Positions 34,592-44,574 of a stretch of 64,000 nucleotides of DNA are shown here, piece after piece (positions within the stretch are counted from its first letter, which is position 1; each line of letters opens with the position of its first letter). The notes beneath the pieces were generated by a model. It worked only from the letters and a program-made list of their open reading frames with translations, did no database searches and had not been told where the DNA came from. The position numbers and the translations under genes are program-made. Origin of the DNA: Knoellia sp. p5-6-4 (GTDB lineage: Bacteria > Actinomycetota > Actinomycetes > Actinomycetales > Dermatophilaceae); assembly GCF_029222705.1 (NCBI RefSeq), contig NZ_JARGZF010000001.1, positions 616,437-680,436 of the forward strand. Direction: 5' to 3'.

Positions 34592-34610
34592 GACGACGGA
34601 TTCCGTCGTC
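34592..34610. promoter_or_regulatory. Perfect 9-bp inverted repeat downstream of a TTGACA box
   Basis: GACGACGGA and TCCGTCGTC surround a single T. A TTGACA -35 element on the plus strand lies at 34582-34587, so the repeat falls in the spacer/-10 region of the promoter for the Lrp-aminotransferase-oxidoreductase transcript. A protein bound here would block that promoter. It differs in sequence from the neighbouring TGATT palindrome, so two regulators may act. Confidence 0.5.
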
Positions 34611-34644
34611 TGGGTACTTGCGCGCCTGTGCCGAAGAGGACACC

Positions 34645-35127
34645 ATGGCGGGCGTGACCCGCTCCCCGAACCACCACGAGGCGCGCCTCGACGACGTCTC
34701 CAAGGCGATCATCGAGCACCTCCAGGAGGACGGACGGCAGTCGTACGCGACGATCGCCAAGCAGGTGGGCCTGTCGGAGGCGGCGGTGCGCCAGCGCGTG
34801 CAGCGCCTGCTCGACTCGGGAGTCATGCAGATCGTCGCGGTGACCGATCCGCTGCAGGTGGGCTTCCGCCGGCAGGCCATGATCGGCATCCGCGTGGACG
34901 GCGACCTGACCTCCGTGGCCGAGGCGCTGAGCGCGATGCCCGAGGTCGACTACGTCGTCACCACGGCCGGCAGCTTCGACCTGCTCGCCGAGGTCGTGTG
35001 CGAGGACGACGACCAGCTGCTCGAGCTGCTCACGAAGCGGGTGCGGACCCTGGGAGGGGTCCTGACCACCGAGACCTTCGTCTATCTGAAACTCAACAAA
35101 CAGCACTACAACTGGGGTACACGATGA
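34645..35127 (+). CDS. Lrp/AsnC family transcriptional regulator of the polyamine cluster
   Basis: A 160-residue feast/famine regulator: N-terminal helix-turn-helix (about 17-65, [20 protein letters not shown] and [15 protein letters not shown]) and a C-terminal RAM effector-binding domain (about 75-155, with [17 protein letters not shown]). ATG 34645 follows GAAGAGGA. The stop overlaps the aminotransferase start (ATGA). By position it probably represses both divergent transcripts until an amine or amino acid inducer binds. Confidence 0.92.
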   Translation: MAGVTRSPNHHEARLDDVSKAIIEHLQEDGRQSYATIAKQVGLSEAAVRQRVQRLLDSGVMQIVAVTDPLQVGFRRQAMIGIRVDGDLTSVAEALSAMPEVDYVVTTAGSFDLLAEVVCEDDDQLLELLTKRVRTLGGVLTTETFVYLKLNKQHYNWGTR

Positions 35128-36563
35128 CCACCGAGCCTTCCGCCATCTTCGAGCCGTCGAGCGACACCCGCACGCCGATGGGCACCCTCCACAGCGAGGC
35201 CGCCCGCGACCACCTGTGGATGCACTTCACCCGGCACTCGGTCTTCGAGGACCGCAGCGAGGGAGGCCAGGGCCACTCGGTGCCCATCATCACCCGCGGC
35301 GAGGGGCACAAGATCTGGGATGACCGGGGCAACGAGTACATCGACGGCCTCGCCGGGCTGTTCGTGGTCCAGGTCGGCCACGGCCGCGAGGAGATCGCCG
35401 AGGCGGCGGCCAAGCAGGCGAAGGAGCTCGCCTTCTTCCCGTTGTGGTCCTACGCCCACCCGCGGGCCATCGAGCTCGCCGAGCGCCTGGCCGCCAGCGC
35501 CCCCGGCGACCTCAACCGCGTCTTCTTCACCACCGGCGGCGGCGAGGCCGTCGAGACCGCCTGGAAGCTGGCCAAGCAGTACTACAAGCTGATGGGCAAG
35601 CCGACCAAGCACAAGGTCATCAGCCGCAACGTGGCCTACCACGGCACCCCGCAGGGCGCCCTCTCCATCACCGGCATCCCGGCCGCGAAGGAGATGTTCG
35701 AGCCGCTGGTGCCCGGCGCTTTCAAGGTGCCCAACACCAACCACTACCGGGCGCCGGAGCACCTGCGCGACGACGAGAAGGCCTTCGGCCGCTGGGCGGC
35801 CGACCGCATCGGCGAGGCCATCGAGTTCGAGGGCCCCGACACCGTGGCCGCCGTCTTCCTCGAGCCGGTGCAGAACTCCGGCGGCTGCTTCCCGCCGCCG
35901 CCCGGCTACTTCGAGCGCGTGCGCGAGATCTGCGACGAGTACGACGTGCTGCTCGTCTCCGACGAGGTCATCTGCTCGTTCGGCCGCATCGGGTCGATGT
36001 TCGCCTGCGACGACTTCAACTACGTGCCGGACATCATCACCTGCGCCAAGGGCATGACCTCGGGCTACTCCCCCATCGGAGCCATGATCGCCAGCGACCG
36101 GCTGTTCGAGCCGTTCAAGCAGGGCACGACGTTCTTCCCCCACGGCTACACCTTCGGCGGCCACCCCGTCAGCGCCGCCGTGGCGATGGCCAACCTCGAC
36201 ATCTTCGAGCGCGAGGGCCTGAACCAGCACGTGATGGACAACGCCCCGAAGTTCCGCGACGCGCTCGAGGGCCTGCTCGACCTGCCGATCGTCGGCGACG
36301 TCCGCGGCGCCGGGTACTTCTACGGCATCGAGCTCGTCAAGGACAAGGAGACCCGCGAGACCTTCAACGACGACGAGTCCGAGCGGCTGCTGCGCGGCTA
36401 CCTCTCCAAGGCGCTGTTCGACGCCGGCCTCTACTGCCGCGCCGACGACCGGGGCGACCCCGTCATCCAGCTCGCGCCGCCGCTCATCATCGGCCAGGCC
36501 GAGTTCGACGACATCGCCTCGCGCCTGCGCTCGGTGCTCAAGGACGCCGAGAAGCACCTCTAG
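35124..36563 (+). CDS. Class III PLP-dependent diamine/omega-amino acid aminotransferase
   Basis: A 479-residue fold-type I transaminase. The cofactor site is FFTTGGGEAVETAWKLA, with Asp in LLVSDEVICSFGRIG and the Schiff-base Lys in ITCAKGMTSGYSPIG. These resemble putrescine-pyruvate and beta-alanine/GABA-pyruvate transaminases. In this cluster it could convert putrescine to 4-aminobutanal or GABA to succinate semialdehyde, and possibly both; sequence alone does not separate these. It overlaps the lrp stop by four bases, and 26 bases separate it from the flavoenzyme gene. Confidence 0.9.
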   Translation: MTTEPSAIFEPSSDTRTPMGTLHSEAARDHLWMHFTRHSVFEDRSEGGQGHSVPIITRGEGHKIWDDRGNEYIDGLAGLFVVQVGHGREEIAEAAAKQAKELAFFPLWSYAHPRAIELAERLAASAPGDLNRVFFTTGGGEAVETAWKLAKQYYKLMGKPTKHKVISRNVAYHGTPQGALSITGIPAAKEMFEPLVPGAFKVPNTNHYRAPEHLRDDEKAFGRWAADRIGEAIEFEGPDTVAAVFLEPVQNSGGCFPPPPGYFERVREICDEYDVLLVSDEVICSFGRIGSMFACDDFNYVPDIITCAKGMTSGYSPIGAMIASDRLFEPFKQGTTFFPHGYTFGGHPVSAAVAMANLDIFEREGLNQHVMDNAPKFRDALEGLLDLPIVGDVRGAGYFYGIELVKDKETRETFNDDESERLLRGYLSKALFDAGLYCRADDRGDPVIQLAPPLIIGQAEFDDIASRLRSVLKDAEKHL

Positions 36564-36589
36564 GCCCTGGCCCGCAAGGGTTTCCGGCC

Positions 36590-37957
36590 GTGACCACACC
36601 CGTGCGCCCCCTGTGGTGGGAGGGCGCCAGGGTGGCTGCCGACTCCGCCTCCAGCCTGACCGACGACACCGCCGCCGACGTCGTCATCGTCGGCGGCGGC
36701 TACACCGGGCTCTGGACGGCCTACTACCTCCTGCGCGACGAGCCGTCGCTCGACGTGCTCGTGCTCGAGGCGGAGCACGTCGGCTTCGGGGCAAGCGGGC
36801 GCAACGGGGGCTGGGTCTCCGCCCTCTGGCCGGTGGGGCCCGAGTCCATCGCCCGGGAGAGCGGCCCGGACGCCGCGCGCGCGATGGTGCGAGCCCTGCA
36901 GGAGACGGTCACCGAGGTGGGTGAGGTCGCCCGCGCCGAGGACGTCGACTGCGGCTTCCACAGGGGCGGCACGGTGGTGCTCGCCCGCAACCGGGCCCAG
37001 GCCGTCCGGGCCCGCGCCGACGTCGAGTCCGGGCAGCACTGGGGCGACGGGACGCAGTGGCTCGACGCCGAGGAGGCCCGCGAGCGCCTGGCCGCCAGTG
37101 ACGTCCACGGCGGCACGTGGAACCCGCACTGCGCCCGGGTGCACCCACGGCGCCTCGTCGACGGGCTGGCAGCCGCGGTGCGGCGGCGCGGCGGGGGGAT
37201 CGCCGAGGGCACCCGGGTGGTCTCGCTCGGCCCGGGTGCGGTGCACACCGCCGGGGGCCACCGCGTCACCGCCCGCGTCATCATCCGCGCCACCGAGGCC
37301 TGGACGCCCTCGCTCCCCGGGCGGCGCCGCTCCCTCGCACCGGTCTACTCACTGATGGTGGCGACCGAGCCGCTGTCCCGCGCCCAGTGGGACGAGATCG
37401 GGCTCGTCCACCGAGAGGTGTTCGCCGACCACCGGCACGTGGTCACCTACGGCCAGCGCACCGTCGACGACCGCATTGCCTTCGGCGGACGAGGCGCCCC
37501 CTACCACTGGGGCTCACGGGTGCGCCCGGGCTTCGACCACGAGGAGAGTGTCTTCGACGACCTGCGGGCGACGCTGCGGCAGATGCTGCCGCAGCTCGAC
37601 GGTGTGGCGTTCACCCACGCGTGGGGCGGCCCCCTCGGCATCGCCCGCGACTGGCACCCGGCGGTCGGCTACGACGCCGCGACGGGGCTCGGCTGGGCCG
37701 GCGGCTACGTCGGCGACGGCGTCGCGGCCAGCAACCTCGCCGGTCGCACCCTGGCAGACCTGGTGCGCGGTCGGCGGACGCCGCTCACCACGCTGCCGTG
37801 GGTGGGGCACCGCTCACGGAAGTGGGAGCCCGAACCACTGCGCTGGCTCGGCGTCAACGCCGGGCTGCGGCTGGCCCACGCGGCGGACTTCGAGGAGGAG
37901 CGCACCGGGCGCCCCGCCGTGCAGGCCAGGCTGCTCAGCGCGCTCACGGGCCACTGA
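36590..37957 (+). CDS. FAD-dependent amine oxidoreductase (PuuB-like)
   Basis: A 455-residue D-amino-acid-oxidase-type flavoprotein. The dinucleotide motif VVIVGGGYTGLWTAYYL is at about residues 31-47, then ASGRNGGWVS and, near the C-terminus, GYVGDGVAASNLAGR. Closest in general form to gamma-glutamylputrescine oxidase PuuB. No gamma-glutamylputrescine synthetase is visible in the window, so its substrate may be a free or acylated amine instead. GTG 36590 was chosen from the typical N-terminal length. Last gene of the rightward polyamine transcript. Confidence 0.87.
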   Translation: MTTPVRPLWWEGARVAADSASSLTDDTAADVVIVGGGYTGLWTAYYLLRDEPSLDVLVLEAEHVGFGASGRNGGWVSALWPVGPESIARESGPDAARAMVRALQETVTEVGEVARAEDVDCGFHRGGTVVLARNRAQAVRARADVESGQHWGDGTQWLDAEEARERLAASDVHGGTWNPHCARVHPRRLVDGLAAAVRRRGGGIAEGTRVVSLGPGAVHTAGGHRVTARVIIRATEAWTPSLPGRRRSLAPVYSLMVATEPLSRAQWDEIGLVHREVFADHRHVVTYGQRTVDDRIAFGGRGAPYHWGSRVRPGFDHEESVFDDLRATLRQMLPQLDGVAFTHAWGGPLGIARDWHPAVGYDAATGLGWAGGYVGDGVAASNLAGRTLADLVRGRRTPLTTLPWVGHRSRKWEPEPLRWLGVNAGLRLAHAADFEEERTGRPAVQARLLSALTGH

Positions 37958-38014
37958 GCGGAGCGGCACCTGGCCCCCTCCCCTGGTGGGCGGGGGCGCC
38001 TGCGTGGGGCCGTC

Positions 38015-38020
38015 TAGGGT
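38015..38020 (+). promoter_or_regulatory. Predicted -10 box TAGGGT, leaderless start at 38027
   Basis: TAGGGT is six bases before the ATG at 38027, with no Shine-Dalgarno sequence between them. Confidence 0.45.
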
Positions 38021-38026
38021 CGGGAC

Positions 38027-39163
38027 ATGTCCGACCCGCACCCGGTCACCGCGCGCCGCCACCCCGCCGACAACGAGATCGAGAGCCTGCACGCCCTCGA
38101 GGACGCCCTCGCCCGGCGAATCCCCTTGTGCGGCCTGCGACTCCAGGACCTCGACCTCACCGGGCACGAGGAGGAGCTGCTCGCGCGCACCGACGTCGAG
38201 GGCATGGTGGTGCTCGGAGGGCGGCTGCCACCGGCGCTCGAGGTGCACCTGCGGGAGCACGGGGCCCTCATCTTCCCCACCGACCCGCACGCGCCGGTCA
38301 ACCCCTACCGCGCCACGCCCTACCAGCCGCACGAGCTCTACGCCGGGCTCGCCGAACAGGGTTACGACAAGACGCCGGACGCGCTGGCCTACACCTGGTC
38401 GCGAGACGCCCGGCTGCACCACGACGCGTTCGTCACGCTGCTGCGGGCCATCCACGACGACTCGATGACCGATGCCCTGACCGAGTTCATCGGTCACCGC
38501 CCGGTCGTGGGCGTCATGGGCGGGCACGCGCTCGCGCGCGGCACCGACGGGTATGCCGAGGCCGCCAGGCTCGGCCACATCCTCGCCGCGGAGGGGCTCG
38601 TCGTGGCGACCGGTGGTGGTCCCGGGGCCATGGAGGCCGCCAACCTCGGCGCCTTCTGCGCCGACACGAATCGGCTCGAGGACGCCCTCGGCCGGCTGGC
38701 GGCAGTGCCGTCGTTCTCCCCGGACATCGCACCCTGGGCGCGGGTCGCCCTGCAGCTGCACGACGAGCTGATGGAGTCAGGCCGGCCGCGGGCCGTGAGC
38801 AGCGTCGGCATCCCGACGTGGTTCTACGGCCACGAGCCCCCGAACGTCTTCTGCGACGGCATCGGCAAGTACTTCTCCAACGCCATCCGCGAGGACGGCC
38901 TGCTGGCCCGGTGCACGGCAGGACTGGTGGTGCTGCCCGGTGCCGCGGGCACCGCGCAGGAGGTCTTCCAGGCCGCCACCCGCCTGTACTACGCGCCTGC
39001 CGGCTCCGTGCTGCCGCCGATGGTGCTGGTCGGCGTCAGGCACTGGACCGAGACCGTGCCGGTCTGGGCGGGCCTGACGGCGCTGGCGGCGGGACGGGAC
39101 ATGGAGCAGGCGCTCCACCTCGTGGACGACATCGACGAGGTGCCGAGGCTGCTGCACGGGTGA
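38027..39163 (+). CDS. Rossmann-fold nucleotide-binding protein (LOG-like)
   Basis: A 378-residue protein. The C-terminal two thirds form a LOG/lysine-decarboxylase-like Rossmann domain with GVMGGHALARGTDGY, VATGGGPGAMEAAN and VVLPGAAGTAQEVF. These match the GGGxGxM and PGGxGTxxE motifs of cytokinin-riboside phosphoribohydrolases, but the second is altered: PGAAGTAQE instead of PGGxGT. The N-terminal ~130 residues are a separate domain. The function of this longer subtype is unknown. Predicted leaderless promoter; convergent with purU. Confidence 0.78.
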   Translation: MSDPHPVTARRHPADNEIESLHALEDALARRIPLCGLRLQDLDLTGHEEELLARTDVEGMVVLGGRLPPALEVHLREHGALIFPTDPHAPVNPYRATPYQPHELYAGLAEQGYDKTPDALAYTWSRDARLHHDAFVTLLRAIHDDSMTDALTEFIGHRPVVGVMGGHALARGTDGYAEAARLGHILAAEGLVVATGGGPGAMEAANLGAFCADTNRLEDALGRLAAVPSFSPDIAPWARVALQLHDELMESGRPRAVSSVGIPTWFYGHEPPNVFCDGIGKYFSNAIREDGLLARCTAGLVVLPGAAGTAQEVFQAATRLYYAPAGSVLPPMVLVGVRHWTETVPVWAGLTALAAGRDMEQALHLVDDIDEVPRLLHG

Positions 39164-39180
39164 CTGGGCGCACCTGAGCT

Positions 39181-40065
39181 TCAGTCGAAGACGATGGTGC
39201 GCCGACCACGCAGGATCACCCGGTGCTCGACGTGCCAGCGCACCGCGCGGGCGAGCGCCATCGCCTCGAGCTCCTGGCCGACCCCGGCGAGCTCGGCGGG
39301 GCTCATCCGGTGGTCGACGCGCCGGAAGTCCTGCTCGATGATCGGCCCCTCGTCGAGGTCGGCCGTCACGTAGTGCGCGGTGGCCCCGATGACCTTCACG
39401 CCACGGTCGTGCGCCTGGGTGTAGGGCTTGGCGCCCTTGAAGCTCGGCAGCAGCGAGTGGTGGATGTTGATGATCCGCCCGGGGAAGTCGGCGCACAGCT
39501 CGGCCGAGAGGATCTGCATGTAGCGGGCGAGCACGATGGTGTCGGCCTGGTGCTCGACCACGAGTCGGCGCAGCTCGGCCTCGGCCTGCGCCTTGGTGTC
39601 CCGGGTGACGGGCACGTGGTGGAAGGGGATGTCGTGCCACTGCGCGAGCCCGCGGAAGTCGTCGTGGTTGGAGACGATGGCCGGGATCTCCACGGGCAGC
39701 GAACCGGTCTCCGCGCGGTACAGCAGGTCGTTGAGGCAGTGCCCCTGCCGGCTGACCATGACGAGCACCCGGTGGCGCACCGACTGGTCGTGCAGGGCCC
39801 AGGCCATCGAGAACTCCGCGGCGGTGCGCTCCATCGCCGCGCGCAGGTCGGCGACGTCGATGGGCGGGCCCTCTCGCACGAGGTGCATCCGCAGGTGGAA
39901 CTCCCCTGACGACGGGTCGCCGAACTGCTGGGCGTCGGCGATGGTGAGGCTCTGCTCGAGCGCCACGCCGGTGACGGCGTGCACGATGCCCCGCCGGTCG
40001 GGGCACGACACGGTCAGCACGAACTCGCGACCGGCCTCCAGGGTCGGGGTGGGCTCGCCGTGCAC
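39181..40065 (-). CDS. purU: Formyltetrahydrofolate deformylase
   Basis: Hydrolyses 10-formyl-THF to formate and THF, supplying formate and balancing one-carbon units; 294 residues. An N-terminal ACT domain (about 15-90, FVLTVSCPDRRGIVHAVTG) precedes the formyltransferase-like domain with the catalytic set IPAIVSNHDD, IINIHHSLLPSFKGA and GATAHYVTADLDEGPII (Asn, His and Asp catalytic residues). GTG 40065 follows GAGGAG at a good distance. Convergent with the LOG-like gene; rlmN lies upstream on the same strand with its own gap. Confidence 0.95.
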   Translation of the reverse strand: MHGEPTPTLEAGREFVLTVSCPDRRGIVHAVTGVALEQSLTIADAQQFGDPSSGEFHLRMHLVREGPPIDVADLRAAMERTAAEFSMAWALHDQSVRHRVLVMVSRQGHCLNDLLYRAETGSLPVEIPAIVSNHDDFRGLAQWHDIPFHHVPVTRDTKAQAEAELRRLVVEHQADTIVLARYMQILSAELCADFPGRIINIHHSLLPSFKGAKPYTQAHDRGVKVIGATAHYVTADLDEGPIIEQDFRRVDHRMSPAELAGVGQELEAMALARAVRWHVEHRVILRGRRTIVFD

Positions 40066-40208
40066 GCTCGCTCCTCGCTGTCGGGCTGTTCCACTCGGGA
40101 GGGCCGTCACCCTACCGATCCGCCGTCGGACCGGTCGCGGATGACCACTCCCAGGGACGGTGCCAGCCCCGGGACGGGTGGCGCCACCGCCGTCGGGCCG
40201 CAGGTCGG

Positions 40209-41429
40209 CTATGCCGTCGAGGCGGCCAGCTGCCCGCAGGCGCCGTCGATGTCCTGCCCCCGGGTGTCGCGGACCGTCGTCGGGACACCGTGCGCGCGCA
40301 GCCGCTCCACGAACTGCTGCTCCACACCTGGCCGGGAGGCTGTCCACTTCGAGCCGGGGGTGGGGTTGAGCGGGATGGGGTTGACGTGCACCCAGCCGCG
40401 GCCCCGGGCGTTCAACTTCTCCCCCAGCAGGTCGGCCCGCCACGCCTGGTCGTTGATGTCCTTGATGAGGGCGTACTCGATGCTCACCCGGCGGCCCGTG
40501 GCCTCGAAGTAGCGGCGAGCCGCGTCGAGGGCCTCGTCGACGCTCCAGCGGGTGTTGATCGGCACGAGCTCGTTGCGCAGCTCGTCGTCCGGGGCGTGCA
40601 GCGACAGGGCGAGGGTCACCGGGATGCCCTCGGCGGCCAGCTTGTCGATCGCGGGCACGAGGCCGACGGTCGACATGGTGATCCCGCGCGCCGACATGCC
40701 GAGGCCGTCGGGAGCCGGGTCCGTCAGCCGGCGGATGGCGCCGATGGCCGCCTTGTAGTTGGCCAGCGCCTCCCCCATGCCCATGAAGACGACGTTGGAG
40801 ATGCGCGTCGGCCCGGTCACCTCCGGGGGGCCGTCCTCGTCACCGAGCTCGGCGCCCGTCACCGCCGCCACGCTGGGAGCGAGCTCGCCGCGGCGCAGCT
40901 GCCGCGCGGCATACACGACCTGCTCGACGATCTCGGCGGCCGACATGTTGCGGGTCAAACCGGCCTGGCCGGTGGCGCAGAAGGGGCAGTTCATGCCGCA
41001 GCCGGCCTGGCTCGAGATACAGATGGTCACCCGGTTGGGGTAGCGCATGAGCACCGACTCGACGATCGCGCCGTCGTGCAGCCGCCAGGCCGACTTGATG
41101 GTGGCGCCGTCGTCGGCAGTGCGCTGCACGTGCGGGGTCAGCAGCGGCGGCAGCAGGTCTCGCACGAGGTCGTCGCGGATCGACTTGGGCAGGTCGGTCA
41201 TCTCGTCGGGCGACTCGACGAGCCGCTCGAAGTAGTGCGTCGAGAGCTGCTTGGCCCGGAAGCCCTTGTGGCCCAGTGACTCCACCGCCTCCTTGCGCTC
41301 GGTCGGCGTGAGGTCGGCGAGGTGTCGCGGCGGCTTGCCCCGCCGCGGGGCGGTGAACGTGAGCTGGCCCGGCCTCGGCTTCTCGGTGCTCGGCTCGGGC
41401 AGGGCCACGGGGGTGGGGTTCTCGGACAT
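40209..41429 (-). CDS. rlmN: 23S rRNA (A2503)-C2 methyltransferase / tRNA (A37) methyltransferase
   Basis: Radical SAM methyltransferase of 406 residues. The cluster motif is CGMNCPFC (CxxxCxxC), preceded by [20 protein letters not shown] and [17 protein letters not shown] are family motifs, and the C-terminal catalytic Cys is in [14 protein letters not shown] 41429 is used; a GTG at 41435 adds two residues. It belongs to the core run next to cdsA-frr-pyrH found across actinobacteria. Confidence 0.96.
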   Translation of the reverse strand: MSENPTPVALPEPSTEKPRPGQLTFTAPRRGKPPRHLADLTPTERKEAVESLGHKGFRAKQLSTHYFERLVESPDEMTDLPKSIRDDLVRDLLPPLLTPHVQRTADDGATIKSAWRLHDGAIVESVLMRYPNRVTICISSQAGCGMNCPFCATGQAGLTRNMSAAEIVEQVVYAARQLRRGELAPSVAAVTGAELGDEDGPPEVTGPTRISNVVFMGMGEALANYKAAIGAIRRLTDPAPDGLGMSARGITMSTVGLVPAIDKLAAEGIPVTLALSLHAPDDELRNELVPINTRWSVDEALDAARRYFEATGRRVSIEYALIKDINDQAWRADLLGEKLNARGRGWVHVNPIPLNPTPGSKWTASRPGVEQQFVERLRAHGVPTTVRDTRGQDIDGACGQLAASTA

Positions 41430-41499
41430 CCCCACCAGTGTCTCAGCCGAGGCGCCCCAGCGGAAAACGCCGGTGCGCCGGGCGCGCGGCGTCCCGACG

Positions 41500-42432
41500 T
41501 CAGTGGAGCGGGACGAAGACCAGCAGCAGCGCCCAGCTCAGCGGCGCGGTGACGAGCAGGGAGTCGAGCCGGTCCATGATGCCGCCGTGGCCGGGCAGGA
41601 CGTGGCTCATGTCCTTGATGCCGAGGTCACGCTTGATGGTCGACTCGGTCAGGTCACCGACGGTGGCCCCGACGGCGACTGCCGCGCCCATGATGAGACC
41701 CGCCCACCACGGCCCGCCGAGGGCCAGCGAGATGCTGACGGAGGCGCCGACCATGCAGGCCAGGACCGAGCCGGCGAAGCCCTCCCAGGACTTCTTGGGG
41801 CTCACGGCAGGGGCCATCGGGTGCCGTCCCCACAGCACACCGAAGACGTAGCCGCCGATGTCGCTGAGCACGGTGACCAGGACGAAGACGACGACCCGGG
41901 CCACCCCGTCCGGGGCCGCGAGCAGCAGCGCGGCGAAGCCGGCGAGGAACGACGGGTAGAGGGCCACGAACATGCCGCCGGCGATGTCGCGCACCGCGTC
42001 TCGAACGCCGTCGGCCACGCGCCAGAGCAGCACGCCGACGCAGGTGAGCCCCAGGGTGACCGAGAGGGCCTGGGCCCCTCCCCAGTAGGCCGACCCCAGC
42101 ATGCTGACCATGCCCACGAGCGACGGGACGAGCGGCACGTGGATGCCGACCTGGGCCAGGGCCTTGCGCAGCTCCCACACCCCGACGGCCACCGCCATCG
42201 CCACGATGCCCAGGAACAGCTCCTTGGCGAGGACCAGCGAGACGATGATCAGGGCGCCGAGGGTGACGCCCACGGCGATCGCGGCGGGGAGGTTCCTGCC
42301 TGCGCGGGAGGTCTTCGGCGCGGCGGCGGCCCGGCGTGCGGTGCCGCCGCCCGAGGAGTCGTCGGCAACCGCGGTCGAGCCGGCAGCCCGGCTGTCCCGC
42401 AGCGAGCGGCGGGTGGGGTACGACGAGGTCAT
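41500..42432 (-). CDS. cdsA: Phosphatidate cytidylyltransferase
   Basis: Integral membrane enzyme making CDP-diacylglycerol from phosphatidate and CTP; 310 residues with about eight helices after a ~45-residue polar N-terminus. The C-terminal signature runs from [12 protein letters not shown] to [15 protein letters not shown] and [16 protein letters not shown], with the metal-binding Asp residues. It follows frr leftwards (29-base gap), the usual order. Confidence 0.95.
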   Translation of the reverse strand: MTSSYPTRRSLRDSRAAGSTAVADDSSGGGTARRAAAAPKTSRAGRNLPAAIAVGVTLGALIIVSLVLAKELFLGIVAMAVAVGVWELRKALAQVGIHVPLVPSLVGMVSMLGSAYWGGAQALSVTLGLTCVGVLLWRVADGVRDAVRDIAGGMFVALYPSFLAGFAALLLAAPDGVARVVVFVLVTVLSDIGGYVFGVLWGRHPMAPAVSPKKSWEGFAGSVLACMVGASVSISLALGGPWWAGLIMGAAVAVGATVGDLTESTIKRDLGIKDMSHVLPGHGGIMDRLDSLLVTAPLSWALLLVFVPLH

Positions 42433-42461
42433 GGCGGGTGGTGCGGGAGCTGTCGGGTCGC

Positions 42462-43019
42462 TCAGACCTCGAGCAGCTCGGCCTCCTTGTGCCGCATCAG
42501 CTCGTCGACTGAGTCGACGTACTTCTTCGTCGTCGCGTCGAGGTCCTTCTCCGCGCGCTTGCCCTCGTCCTCACCGACCTCGCCGTCCTTGACGAACCGG
42601 TCGAGCTGGTCCTTGGCGTGGCGGCGGATGTTGCGGATGGAGACCTTGGCGTCCTCGCCCTTGTGGCGGGCGAGCTTGATGTAGTCCCTGCGGCGCTCCT
42701 CGGTGAGGGCTGGCAGCACGCAACGGATGACGTTGCCGTCGTTGCTCGGGTTCACGCCGAGGTCGGAGTCGCGCAGCGTCTTCTCGATGGCAGCCATGGC
42801 GGACTTGTCGAACGGCGAGATGAGGATGGTGCGTGCCTCGGGCGTCTGGAAGGACGCCAGCTGCTGCAGCGGCGTGGGAGCGCCGTAGTAGTCGACGACC
42901 AGCTTGTTGAACATGCCCGGGGTCGCCCGGCCGGTGCGGATGCCGGCGAAGTCCTCCTTGGCCACCTCGACGGCCTTCTCCATCTTCTCCTCGGCCTCGA
43001 GCAGGGTCTCGTCAATCAT
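42462..43019 (-). CDS. frr: Ribosome recycling factor
   Basis: A 185-residue, tRNA-shaped protein that splits post-termination ribosomes together with EF-G. The whole length matches: [14 protein letters not shown] near the start, [15 protein letters not shown] in the hinge region and [23 protein letters not shown] (helix 2; motif LTEERR). Usual length. It lies between pyrH and cdsA. Confidence 0.98.
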   Translation of the reverse strand: MIDETLLEAEEKMEKAVEVAKEDFAGIRTGRATPGMFNKLVVDYYGAPTPLQQLASFQTPEARTILISPFDKSAMAAIEKTLRDSDLGVNPSNDGNVIRCVLPALTEERRRDYIKLARHKGEDAKVSIRNIRRHAKDQLDRFVKDGEVGEDEGKRAEKDLDATTKKYVDSVDELMRHKEAELLEV

Positions 43020-43115
43020 GTCGGCTCCTTCGGGGCCGTGGGTGCCGGCCTCTCGGTCGTTGTTCTCGTGCGGGGTGTGCTCGCTGCTGGTGGTGCGCGT
43101 CGTGCCGTGGTGCGG

Positions 43116-43859
43116 TCAGTCCGCCGTCACCAGCGTCCCGATCCTCTCACCGCGGATGGCCCGGACGACGTTGCCCTCGCCCTCCATGCCGAAGACCACC
43201 ATGGGGAGCTTGTTGTCCATGCAGAGGCTGAACGCGGCGGCGTCGACGACGCGCAGGCCCTGCTGGATGGCCTCGCTGTAGGTGATCTCGTCGAGCTTCT
43301 TCGCGTCGGGGTTGGTGCGCGGGTCGGAGTCGTAGACGCCGTCGACGCCGCTCTTGCTCATGAGCACCGCGTCGCACTTGATCTCGAGGGCGCGCTGCGC
43401 CGAGACGGTGTCGGTGGAGAAGAACGGCATGCCGGCGCCGGCACCGAAGATCACCACGCGCCCCTTCTCGAGGTGGCGGATGGCCCGGCGGGGGATGTAG
43501 GGCTCGGCGACCTGGCCCATCGCGATGGCGGTCTGCACCCGGGTCTCGACGCCCTCCTTCTCGAGGAAGTCCTGCAGCGCGAGGCAGTTCATGACCGTGC
43601 CCAGCATGCCCATGTAGTCGGCGCGGGTGCGGTCCATGCCCTGCTGCTGCAGCTCGGCGCCGCGGAAGAAGTTGCCCCCGCCCACGACGACGGCGACCTC
43701 GCTGCCCTCGCGCACGGCACGCGCGATCTGCTGGGCGATGCCGCGGACGACATCCGGGGCCAGGCCGATCCGGCCGCCTCCGAAGACCTCTCCCGACAGC
43801 TTCAGCAGCACGCGTCGGTATGAGCGGCTCTCGGTGACGTCGGCTCCGTCAGTGGTCAC
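43116..43859 (-). CDS. pyrH: UMP kinase
   Basis: Phosphorylates UMP to UDP; 247 residues of the amino acid kinase fold. [11 protein letters not shown] (about 18-28) holds the ATP phosphate-binding Lys and Gly, [14 protein letters not shown] binds UMP, and [15 protein letters not shown] is the nucleotide loop. GTG 43859 follows GGAGGAAG. First gene of a pyrH-frr-cdsA run. Confidence 0.97.
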   Translation of the reverse strand: MTTDGADVTESRSYRRVLLKLSGEVFGGGRIGLAPDVVRGIAQQIARAVREGSEVAVVVGGGNFFRGAELQQQGMDRTRADYMGMLGTVMNCLALQDFLEKEGVETRVQTAIAMGQVAEPYIPRRAIRHLEKGRVVIFGAGAGMPFFSTDTVSAQRALEIKCDAVLMSKSGVDGVYDSDPRTNPDAKKLDEITYSEAIQQGLRVVDAAAFSLCMDNKLPMVVFGMEGEGNVVRAIRGERIGTLVTAD

Positions 43860-43968
43860 AGGCTTCCTCCATCAGGGCTCGGCGGCGGTCGCTCGATCTT
43901 TCCACACCGGGGGCCCCCGGTTCGACCCGGGCGGGACTGGCCGCGTGATCTGGGACAATCATCCGGCC

Positions 43969-44574
43969 ATGCCTGAGACACCCGCCGCCCCCGACAGCAC
44001 CGCCCGCCACCCGGTCACCGTCGCGATCACCCGCAGGGTGCGCCCCGAGGACGAGCTGCTCATGCAGGCGTGGGTGCACGCCGGCACCTCCATGGCCGAG
44101 CGCTTCCCCGGCTTCCTGGGCACCGGATGGGTGCGGCCGGCTGCGGACTCCTCCGACTGGCACATGCTCTACCGCTTCGACTCCCCCGAGACCCTGCAGG
44201 GCTGGGAGAGCTCGCCCGAGCGGACCCGCTGGCTGCGCTCGGCGCAGGACCTCGTGGAGCACACCCGGGTCGAGCACCGCACGGGAATCGAGGGCTGGTT
44301 CGACGAGCCCCGCGAGCGCTCGGTGAGCGACCTCCCGCCCCCTGCTCCCCCGCGGTGGAAGCAGGCGGTGGTCATCTGGGTGGCGTTCTTCCCGACCAAC
44401 CTGCTCTTCACGTGGCTGCTGACGCCCCTGCTGGGGCACTGGCCGCTGGTGCTGCGGGTCCTCGTCTCCACGCTGCTGCTGACCCCGCTGATGACCTACC
44501 TCGTGCTGCCGCAGGTGACCCGCCTGCTGCAGCCCTGGCTGAGCGGCCGCCGGGCTAGAACCCGGCGTTCCTGA
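43969..44574 (+). CDS. Antibiotic biosynthesis monooxygenase-like domain protein with two membrane helices
   Basis: A 201-residue protein: an N-terminal ABM-like dimeric alpha/beta barrel domain (about 15-105, FPGFLGTGWVRP and LYRFDSPETLQGW) and two C-terminal transmembrane helices (about 128-150 and 158-180). Proteins of this layout are widespread and uncharacterised. A GACAAT -10-like box lies nine bases before the ATG. Divergent from pyrH; its last 20 bases overlap the convergent small gene. Confidence 0.75.
   Translation: MPETPAAPDSTARHPVTVAITRRVRPEDELLMQAWVHAGTSMAERFPGFLGTGWVRPAADSSDWHMLYRFDSPETLQGWESSPERTRWLRSAQDLVEHTRVEHRTGIEGWFDEPRERSVSDLPPPAPPRWKQAVVIWVAFFPTNLLFTWLLTPLLGHWPLVLRVLVSTLLLTPLMTYLVLPQVTRLLQPWLSGRRARTRRS

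Noticed and set aside
43905-43945. tRNA-like 3' segment (GGTTCGACCCGGGC) before the ABM gene
   Set aside because: It resembles a T-arm, but the loop is 6 rather than 7 bases when the stem is paired, and no anticodon or D-arm lies upstream.
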